From positions 1 through 6,588 of the forward strand of contig CAJYIG010000354.1 in assembly GCA_913774725.1 (NCBI GenBank): DNA of 6,588 nt. Direction: 5' to 3'. This document shows, piece after piece, positions 1-6,588 of the stretch. Numbering within the stretch: position 1 is the stretch's first letter; each line of letters starts with the position of its first letter. The position numbers were made by a program, and so were the translations under genes. The DNA comes from an uncultured Curtobacterium sp. (GTDB lineage: Bacteria > Actinomycetota > Actinomycetes > Actinomycetales > Microbacteriaceae). Under the pieces are notes generated by a model. The model ran no database searches. It was not told where the DNA came from and was given only the letters and a program-made list of their open reading frames with translations.

Positions 1-1012
1 TGCTCGCGTGGTCGGTCGCTGCGTGGCGACCCGGGTCCGCTGCGGACTCGGGCACCCGTCGGCCGACCTCGGCGTGGGTGTTCTGGTTCTCGGTTCGACG
101 GCTCGGGTCCGGGATCACCTCGGTGCCGGCGCCGCGCAGGGTGAACACCTCGAGCAGGATCGAGTGCGGGATGCGCCCGTCGATGATGGTTGCGCCGCCC
201 ACCCCGCCGACCACGGCGTCGAGGCACGCGGTCATCTTCGGGATCATCCCCGACTCGAGGCTCGGCAGCAGCTCGCGGAGCTCGTCGACGGCGATGAGGT
301 CGATGATCGAGTCGCGGTCGGGCCAGTTGCGGTACAGGCCGGGCACGTCGGTCAGCATCATGAGCTTCGCGGCGCCGAGTGCGATGGCCAGGGCGCCGGC
401 CGCGGCATCGGCGTTGACGTTCAGCGCCTGGTCCGGGTGGGCGTCGTCGATCGCGATGCTCGACACGATCGGGATGCGTCCGGCCTCGATCGCGGCGAGG
501 ACACCGGACGGGTCGACGTGCGTGATGTCGCCGACGTGCCCGAGGTCGAAGTGCTCGCCGTCGACGACGACGCCCTTCTTCTCGCCGGTGAACAGCGAGC
601 CGCCGTCGCCGAACACCCCGACCGCCAGGCCGTCGCCGTGCTCGTTGACGAGGTCGACGATCTCGCGGTTGACCTCGCCGGCCAGCACGTCGCGCACGAC
701 CGTGATCGCCTCGGTCGTCGTCACCCGGTAGCCGCCGCGGAACTCGGACGCGATGCCCTGTTCCTTCAGGGCTGCCGAGATCTGCGGGCCGCCGCCGTGC
801 ACGACGACCGGGTGGAGCCCCGCGTAGCGCAGGTAGACCATGTCCTCGGCGAACGCGCGCTTCAGGTCGTCGTTCACCATCGCGTTGCCGCCGAACTTCA
901 CGACGACGGTCTTGCCCGAGAACCGCTTCAGCCACGGCAGGGACTCGATGAGCGTCGCGGCCTTGACGGCGGCGAGCTCGTGCTCTTCTTCCTTGGTCAG
1001 GTCGTCGCTCAT
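1..1012 (-). CDS. argB: Acetylglutamate kinase, 3' end beyond window (partial)
   Basis: Cytosolic kinase that phosphorylates N-acetyl-L-glutamate with ATP, the second step of arginine synthesis. It belongs to the amino acid kinase family. The frame opens with ATG at 1012-1010 and stays open to the window edge, giving 337 visible residues. Visible motifs are KFGGNAM (39-45, phosphate-binding Lys39), HGGGPQI (72-78), LNVNADAAAG (197-206, with Asp202 matching the catalytic Asp), LTDVPG (220-225) and GMIPKM (255-260, Lys259 matching the second catalytic Lys). A charged helix-like stretch before the kinase core (about 7-30) and the C-terminal HSILLEVFT...GAGTEV pattern (283-299) resemble hexameric, arginine-inhibited family members, so feedback inhibition by arginine is inferred. 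The usual family end is near residue 302; about 35 further polar residues follow with no stop. The start overlaps the argJ stop as TGATG and has no strong Shine-Dalgarno sequence, suggesting coupled reinitiation. Confidence 0.96.
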   Translation of the reverse strand, partial: MSDDLTKEEEHELAAVKAATLIESLPWLKRFSGKTVVVKFGGNAMVNDDLKRAFAEDMVYLRYAGLHPVVVHGGGPQISAALKEQGIASEFRGGYRVTTTEAITVVRDVLAGEVNREIVDLVNEHGDGLAVGVFGDGGSLFTGEKKGVVVDGEHFDLGHVGDITHVDPSGVLAAIEAGRIPIVSSIAIDDAHPDQALNVNADAAAGALAIALGAAKLMMLTDVPGLYRNWPDRDSIIDLIAVDELRELLPSLESGMIPKMTACLDAVVGGVGGATIIDGRIPHSILLEVFTLRGAGTEVIPDPSRRTENQNTHAEVGRRVPESAADPGRHAATDHAS

Positions 1013-1014
1013 CA
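1010..1014 (-). other. TGATG stop/start overlap of argJ and argB
   Basis: The argJ TGA stop (1014-1012) shares its last base with the argB ATG (1012-1010). No clear Shine-Dalgarno sequence precedes argB, so the ribosome probably reinitiates after finishing argJ (inference). Confidence 0.85.
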
Positions 1015-2211
1015 GCTGGAGTACGCGCTGTTCTCGTGGACGTAGTCGTGCGTCAGGTCGTTCGTCAGGATCGTCGCCGCGTGCACGCCGACCCCGAGCT
1101 CGATCAGGACGTGGGTGTCGCGCGGGGTCAGGTCGACCTCGTCGATCGGGCGGTCCGGGGCACCGGCGTGGCAGACGCGGACGCCGTTCATGCTGACGTC
1201 GACCGCGTACGGGTCGAACTCGGCGTCGGTGGTCCCGATCGCCGCGAGCACCCGGCCCCAGTTCGGGTCGTTGCCGAACACGGCGGCCTTGAACAGGTTG
1301 TTCCGGGCGACGCTGCGCCCCACCGTGACGGCCTCGTCCTCGGACACCGCGCCGGTGACCTCGATCGTGATGTCGTGGCTCGCACCCTCGGCGTCCTGCT
1401 GGAGCTGGCGGGCGAGGTCGGCGCAGACCGCGGTCAGCGCTTCCTGGAAGTCGCCGACCTCGGGCGTGACCCCGCTTGCACCGGACGACAGCAGCACGAC
1501 CGTGTCGTTCGTCGACATGCAGCCGTCCGAGTCGACGCGGTCGAACGTCACCCGGGTCGCGGCGCGGAGTGCCTGGTCGAGCTGGTCCGGCGTCTGCACG
1601 GCGTCGGTCGTGATCACCACGAGCATCGTCGCGAGCCCCGGCGCCAGCATGCCGGCGCCCTTCGCCATGCCGCCGACCGTCCAGCCGTCCTCGGTCACGA
1701 CGGACTGCTTCGGTCTCGTGTCCGTCGTCATGATCGCGGTCGCTGCGTCCGGCCCGCCGTCCGCCGTCAGCGCAGCGCTCGCGAGTTCGACGCCGCGCAG
1801 GACGCCGTCGCGGAACGTCTGGTCCCCGCGGCCGATCAGCCCGGTCGAGCACACGACGACGTCACCGGCGCCGATGCCGAGGGCGTCGCCGACGGCCTCG
1901 GCCGTCATGTGCGTGGTCTGGAAGCCGAACGGGCCGGTGAAGCAGTTCGCGCCACCGGAGTTGAGCACCACGGCCCGGGCGACGCCGTCACCGACGACCT
2001 GGCGCGACCAGATCACCGGGTGCGCCTGCGCGCGGTTGCTCGTGAAGACCGCCGCCACGGCGGCGTCGGGGCCGTCGTTCACGACGAGGGCGACGTCGGG
2101 CTTCCCGCTCGCCTTGAGTCCGGCGGTCACCCCGGCTGCGCGGAACCCCGCCGCCGCGGTCACGCCCTGGAGGCCCGCTTCGGCCTTGTCCGTCGAGGTC
2201 ACGTCGGTCAC
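1012..2211 (-). CDS. argJ: Glutamate N-acetyltransferase / ornithine acetyltransferase
   Basis: Transfers acetyl from N2-acetylornithine to glutamate, releasing ornithine and regenerating N-acetylglutamate. Some family members also use acetyl-CoA; the sequence alone does not settle whether this one is bifunctional. The 399-residue protein has the normal family length. It carries [10 protein letters not shown] (84-93), the oxyanion-hole motif STGLIG (122-127), and the self-cleavage site [14 protein letters not shown] (184-197). Cleavage is expected between Ala194 and Thr195, leaving Thr195 as the N-terminal nucleophile of the beta chain. [11 protein letters not shown] (227-237), [10 protein letters not shown] (312-321) and the C-terminal [12 protein letters not shown] are also typical. 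The start codon is GTG at 2211-2209, chosen because GGAG at 2222-2219 sits 7 nt upstream and the following [12 protein letters not shown] matches the usual N-terminus. The start overlaps the argC stop by 4 bases and the stop overlaps argB by one. Confidence 0.97.
   Translation of the reverse strand: MTDVTSTDKAEAGLQGVTAAAGFRAAGVTAGLKASGKPDVALVVNDGPDAAVAAVFTSNRAQAHPVIWSRQVVGDGVARAVVLNSGGANCFTGPFGFQTTHMTAEAVGDALGIGAGDVVVCSTGLIGRGDQTFRDGVLRGVELASAALTADGGPDAATAIMTTDTRPKQSVVTEDGWTVGGMAKGAGMLAPGLATMLVVITTDAVQTPDQLDQALRAATRVTFDRVDSDGCMSTNDTVVLLSSGASGVTPEVGDFQEALTAVCADLARQLQQDAEGASHDITIEVTGAVSEDEAVTVGRSVARNNLFKAAVFGNDPNWGRVLAAIGTTDAEFDPYAVDVSMNGVRVCHAGAPDRPIDEVDLTPRDTHVLIELGVGVHAATILTNDLTHDYVHENSAYSS
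2208..2211 (-). other. GTGA stop/start overlap of argC and argJ
   Basis: The argJ GTG start (2211-2209) overlaps the argC TGA stop (2210-2208) in a 4-base junction. Such overlaps commonly go with translational coupling; coupling here is inferred. Confidence 0.85.
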
Positions 2212-3305
2212 GGTGCGACTCCGTCCACGCTCAGGCCGAGGGTCTCCGGGAAGCCCAGGGCGATGTTGGCCGACTGCACGGCCGCGCCGGCGGTGCCCTT
2301 GGCCAGGTTGTCGAGGGCGCTCACGGCCACCACGCGGCCGGCGGCCTCGTCGACGGCGATGCCGACGAGCGCCGTGTTCGCGCCGACGGTGTCCGCGGTG
2401 CGCGGGAACTCGCCCTCCGGGAGCAGGTGCACGAAGGGCTCGTCGGCGTAGGCCTGTTCCCAGGCGAGCCGGACGTCGCGGGCGCTGACCCCGGGCGACA
2501 GTCGTGCCGTGGTGGTCGCGAGGATGCCGCGTGCCATCGGGACGAGGACGGGCGTGAACGAGATCCGGACGTCACCGGCCCCCGCAGCGACCAGGTTCTG
2601 CTGGATCTCCGGGATGTGCCGGTGGGTGCCCCCGACCGCGTAGGCGCTGGCGGACCCCATGATCTCCGACGCCAGGTAGGTGGTCGCGAGCTTCTTGCCG
2701 GCACCGCTCGGTCCGACGCTCAGCACCGCGACGAGGTCGTCCGTCTCGACGAGTCCGGCCTGGACCCCGGGCTGGATGCCGAGCGTCACGGCCGTCACGT
2801 TGCAACCCGGCACCGCGATCCGCTTCGTCGTGGCGAGGTCCGCGCGCTGCCGACCGAGCCCGGTGATGTCGTCGACGTCACGCCACTCGTCGGCGGTGCC
2901 CGGAGCCGGGGCCGCGTGGAGCAGTTCGGGCAGCCCGTAGGTCCACGCGCCGTGGTACTCGCCACCGTAGAACGCGTCCCACGCCGCCGGGTCGGTCAGG
3001 CGGTGGTCAGCGCCGCAGTCGACGACGAGGGTGTCGTCGTCGAGCTCGGCCGTGATCGCGCCCGACTGTCCGTGCGGCAGCGCGAGGAACACCACGTCGT
3101 GTCCGCGCAGGTTCTCCGCCGTCGTCTCCACCAGCGTCAGGTGCGCCAGCGACCGCAGGTGCGGCTGCGTGGCGATGAGCGGCTGCCCCGCGTTCGAGAA
3201 GGCCGTCACCGTCCTGACGTCGAACTCTGGGTGAGCGGCGAGCACGCGCAGGAGCTCACCGCCCGCGTAGCCGGAGGCTCCCGCCACGGCGACGGATACG
3301 GACAT
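2208..3305 (-). CDS. argC: N-acetyl-gamma-glutamyl-phosphate reductase
   Basis: NADPH-dependent reductase that converts N-acetylglutamyl-5-phosphate to N-acetylglutamate semialdehyde, the third arginine step, by an aspartate-semialdehyde-dehydrogenase-like mechanism. The 365-residue product starts with a Rossmann loop, GASGYAGGE (9-17). The catalytic cysteine is Cys168 in [15 protein letters not shown] (198-205) and GTHRHIPEI (226-234, holding the catalytic His) follow, and [13 protein letters not shown] near the C-terminus is the family signature. I chose ATG at 3305-3303 because AGGTGG lies 5 nt upstream and the protein then begins directly at the first beta strand. An in-frame GTG at 3314 falls inside that ribosome site and would only add three residues. 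The stretch between YGLPEL (about 123-128) and the active site is roughly 20 residues longer than I expect for this family. The stop overlaps the argJ start as GTGA. Confidence 0.96.
   Translation of the reverse strand: MSVSVAVAGASGYAGGELLRVLAAHPEFDVRTVTAFSNAGQPLIATQPHLRSLAHLTLVETTAENLRGHDVVFLALPHGQSGAITAELDDDTLVVDCGADHRLTDPAAWDAFYGGEYHGAWTYGLPELLHAAPAPGTADEWRDVDDITGLGRQRADLATTKRIAVPGCNVTAVTLGIQPGVQAGLVETDDLVAVLSVGPSGAGKKLATTYLASEIMGSASAYAVGGTHRHIPEIQQNLVAAGAGDVRISFTPVLVPMARGILATTTARLSPGVSARDVRLAWEQAYADEPFVHLLPEGEFPRTADTVGANTALVGIAVDEAAGRVVAVSALDNLAKGTAGAAVQSANIALGFPETLGLSVDGVAP
2219..2222 (-). promoter_or_regulatory. Ribosome-binding site of argJ
   Basis: GGAG within the last codons of argC, 7 nt before the GTG at 2211-2209. 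It supports GTG as the argJ start even though the codon overlaps the argC stop. Confidence 0.7.
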
Positions 3306-3376
3306 GGGTTCCACCTTTGGTCGGACTGGTCGTCGAGAGAGTCGGAGGCGGCGGCCCCGGGCGGTGATCCGGTGGA
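3306..3376 (-). other. pheT-argC intergenic spacer
   Basis: This 71-bp spacer is the only non-coding gap in the window. Read on the minus strand it is GC-rich. I see no TANNNT-type -10 box, no AT-rich ARG-box-like palindrome, and no hairpin followed by a T run. The one clear signal is the argC ribosome-binding site at its downstream end. Either argC is read through from the pheS promoter, or a promoter lies inside the end of pheT or is too weak in consensus to recognise by eye. Confidence 0.75.
3311..3316 (-). promoter_or_regulatory. Ribosome-binding site of argC
   Basis: AGGTGG lies 5 nt before ATG 3305-3303. It decides the argC start: the alternative in-frame GTG at 3314 is part of this motif and has no site of its own. 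Confidence 0.8.
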
Positions 3377-5868
3377 TCAGTCGCGCAGGGTCGCCCCGAA
3401 TCGCTCGCCGGCACGTCGGACGGCGCCGTCACGGGCCTCGGAGGCCTCGGCAGCGGTCAGCGTGCGGTCCGTGGCACGGAAGCGCAGGGCGAACGTCAGG
3501 GACTTCTGTCCCTCGTCCACGCCCGTGCCCCGGTAGTCGTCCACGAGCCGAGCATACTCCAGCAGCTCCCCGGCGCCAGAGCGGACGGCCTCGAGCACGT
3601 CGCCCGCCGGGACGTCGACCGCGACCACGAGGGAGAGGTCCTGCGTCGCCGCCGGGTAGGACACGATCGGTGCGACCGCGACGAGCTCCGGTGCCGCTGC
3701 GACCAGCGCGTCGAGGTCGAGCTCGACGACGGCGACCACGCGCGGGAGCACCGCGGCCTCGGTCAGGACGGGCAGCAGCTCCCCGGCGACGCCGACCACG
3801 GTGTCACCCACGAGCAGCGAGGCCGCACGCCCCGGGTGCAGGGACGGGTGGCTCGTCTGGGCGACCCGGAGCTCGACACCGACCGCCCAGGCGACCTCGC
3901 GGGCGACGTCGAGCGCGTCCGCGATGCCGTACTGCTCCGGCTGCACCCCGGGCTGCTTCACGACGCGGTTGCCGGTCAGCAGCGCCGACACGTGGAACGG
4001 CTGGGGCGGGAGCGATGCGTCGAGCGCGGCGAGGGTGTCCTGATCGGGTCGAGCCGCACCGGCGGGCACGGAGTCGGTCCCGAGCTGCGCGTCCGTCGTC
4101 GGCAGGAACACGCGCGACGTCTCGTACAGGGCGACGTCGACGAGCCCGCGCGACACGTTCCGACGTGCGGCGTCGACGAGGGCGGGGACCCCGCTGCGAC
4201 GGAGCAGCGACTGCTCGCTGTCCAGTGCGTTCGCGAGCACCACGCTCGGCCCACCGTCGCCGTCGATGCCCGGGTACGCGTCCTGCGTCGACTGCGAGAC
4301 GAACGGCGCGGTCACGACCTCGACGAGGCCCTGCGCCGCGAGGGCGGCGGACACGCGACGGCGGGCCTGCTGGTGCCGGGTCAGACCGCGCCCAGGCGGC
4401 GCGATCGGCAGGACACTGGGGATGCGGTCGTAGCCGACGATGCGGGCCACTTCCTCGACCAGGGTCGTGTCGTCGGTGAGGTCCGGTCGCCAGGACGGCG
4501 GCGTGACGACGAGCAGCTCGCCGTCGACGTCGACCGTGGCTCCGATCGCACGGAGGGTGTCGACGACCTCGGCGTCGGTGTACTCGACACCGACGAGCTC
4601 GGCGGGTCGGGACGCACGCATCGTGATCGTCGGGCGGGGCGCGGTGTCGACGAGCGTCGACCCGAGGGCGTCGGCCGCGCCGCCCGCGAGCTCGACGAGG
4701 AGCTCGACCGCGCGGTTCGCCGCGGCCTCGGCCACGAGCGGGTCGACCCCGCGTTCGAAGCGCTTCGACGCCTCGCTCGGCAGCTTGTGCCGACGGGCCG
4801 TCCGGGCGATCGAGACCTGGTCGAAGCCCGCGGCCTCGATCAGCACGTCGGTCGTCGTGTCCGAGATCTCGGTGCGGGCACCGCCCATCACGCCGGCGAG
4901 ACCGACCGGGCCCTCGTCGTCGGTGATGACGAGGTCCTCGGGGTCGAGCGTGCGGGTGGCGTCGTCGAGCGTGACCAGGGTCTCCCCCGCCGCCGCGCGA
5001 CGCACGCCGAGGCCGCCGCGGACCTTCGCGAGGTCGTAGCCGTGCAGGGGCTGGCCGAGCTCGAACATGACGTAGTTCGTGATGTCGACGGGCAGCGAGA
5101 TCGAGCGGACGCCCGCCAGTGCCAATCGCGACACCATCCATGCCGGTGTCTTCACGGTCGGGTCGATCCCACGGACGACCCGCGTGACGAAGGTGTGCGC
5201 ACCGACGCGACCGCGGACCGGCGCCGGGTCGTCGATCGTCACGCGGAAGCCCTCGCCGGTGCGGGGCGTCACCCGGTCGGCGGGGTCGTGGAAGCTCGCA
5301 CCGGTGGCGTGCGCGTACTCGCGGGCGACGCCGCGCATGCTCATCACGTAGCCGCGGTCCGGGGTCACGTTGATCTCGACCGCCGCGTCGTCGAGGCCGA
5401 GCAGCGCGATCGCGTCGGCCCCGACCTCGGGCTCCATGCCGAGGTCGGCGAAGCGGAGGATGCCGTCGTGCTCGTCGCCGAGGCCGAGTTCACGCGCCGA
5501 GGCGATCATGCCGTCGGACACGTGGCCGTAGGTCTTGCGCGCGGCGATCGGGAACGGGCCGGGCAGCACCGCACCGGGCAGCGTCACGACGACGAGGTCG
5601 CCCACGTCGAAGTTGTGCGCGCCGCAGACGATGCCGCGGGGCTCGCCGTCGCCGACGTCCACCTGGCACCAGTTGATCGTCTTGCCGTTCTTCTGCGGCT
5701 CGGGCTCGCGCTCGAGCACGCGACCGACGACGATCGGTCCGGTGAGGTCGTAGGTGTGGACGTCCTCTTCCTCGAAGCCCACCGACACGAGTGCCGCGTG
5801 GACGTGCTCGAGGGAGACGTCGTCGGGCAGGTCGACGGACTCGCCGAGCCAGCGGAGTGGGACGCGCA

Positions 5869-5869
<1 letters not shown>
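3377..5869 (-). CDS. pheT: Phenylalanyl-tRNA synthetase beta subunit
   Basis: Beta subunit of the alpha2-beta2 enzyme that charges tRNA-Phe in the cytosol. It binds tRNA and edits mischarged Tyr-tRNA-Phe. At 830 residues it has the length usual for bacteria. Domains in order: an N-terminal OB-fold tRNA-binding domain (about 40-150, with [13 protein letters not shown] at 79-91); a B3/4 editing domain (about 205-380, with [18 protein letters not shown] at 262-279, GVMGG at 326-330, VLIEAAGF at 342-349 and [12 protein letters not shown] at 365-376); a B5 domain (about 410-485, with PPSWRPDL and [14 protein letters not shown]); a catalytically inactive synthetase-like core (about 495-725, with [12 protein letters not shown] at 678-689); and a C-terminal ferredoxin-like anticodon-binding domain (about 737-830, starting [13 protein letters not shown]). 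His276 and Glu345 lie where editing-site residues are expected, so proofreading is probably intact. The ATG overlaps the pheS stop as TGATG, with GGTGG 4 nt upstream. Confidence 0.98.

Positions 5870-6588
<719 letters not shown>

Noticed and set aside
8..1045. Plus-strand open frame of 345 codons opposite argB
   Set aside because: The minus-strand frame is a clear acetylglutamate kinase with all catalytic motifs. The plus frame has no recognisable domain.
1036..2488. Two plus-strand open frames of over 450 codons opposite argJ and the end of argC
   Set aside because: They are compositional shadows: arginine- or serine-rich translations, no domain, and they cover conserved ArgJ motifs on the other strand.
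3303..3314. In-frame GTG at 3314 as the argC start
   Set aside because: It lies within the AGGTGG ribosome-binding site that serves the ATG at 3305, and it would only add three non-conserved residues.
3318..3332. Direct repeat TGGTCG-GAC-TGGTCG in the pheT-argC gap, considered as an operator
   Set aside because: Two 6-base copies 3 bp apart are easily expected by chance in DNA this GC-rich, there is no dyad symmetry, and it does not resemble an ARG box.
3340..3376. GC-rich segment with a CCCGGG core after the pheT stop, considered as a terminator
   Set aside because: No stem of useful length with matched arms and no following T run was visible.
3804..5141. Second minus-strand open frame of 445 codons inside pheT
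   Set aside because: It is the +1 shadow of pheT, an Arg/Pro-rich translation, whereas pheT itself is intact from start to stop.

Overview
The window looks like chromosomal DNA from a very high-GC actinobacterium. I infer Microbacteriaceae, with a Curtobacterium-like genus as a guess, from the strong G/C bias at third codon positions, the sequence style of ArgC (GCNVT active site) and ArgJ ([10 protein letters not shown]), and the pheST-argCJB gene order seen widely in actinobacteria. No marker in the window fixes the genus.

All five genes lie on the minus strand and read from right to left. From 6588 to 5869 is the 3' two thirds of pheS, whose N-terminal part lies outside the window. It overlaps pheT (5869-3377) by one base. 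A gap of 71 bp follows (3376-3306), the only non-coding stretch in the window. Then come argC (3305-2208), argJ (2211-1012) and argB (1012 to beyond base 1). argC and argJ share a 4-base GTGA overlap, and argJ and argB share a 1-base TGATG overlap. argB is still open at the left edge.

The genes form two functional blocks. PheS and PheT together make the heterotetrameric phenylalanyl-tRNA synthetase. ArgJ, ArgB and ArgC carry out the acetylated ornithine cycle of arginine synthesis: ArgJ makes N-acetylglutamate (by recycling acetyl from N-acetylornithine and perhaps also from acetyl-CoA), ArgB phosphorylates it, and ArgC reduces the phosphate to the semialdehyde. The next enzyme, ArgD, would be expected just left of the window. 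Stop/start overlaps within each block suggest translational coupling. The gap between the blocks shows a good ribosome-binding site but no convincing promoter, ARG box or terminator.

This is ordinary, conserved housekeeping DNA. I found no mobile element, RNA gene, CRISPR array, phage gene or new system. The points worth a second look are modest: a long polar C-terminal tail on ArgB, an apparent insertion ahead of the ArgC active site, and the lack of a visible arginine operator before argC.
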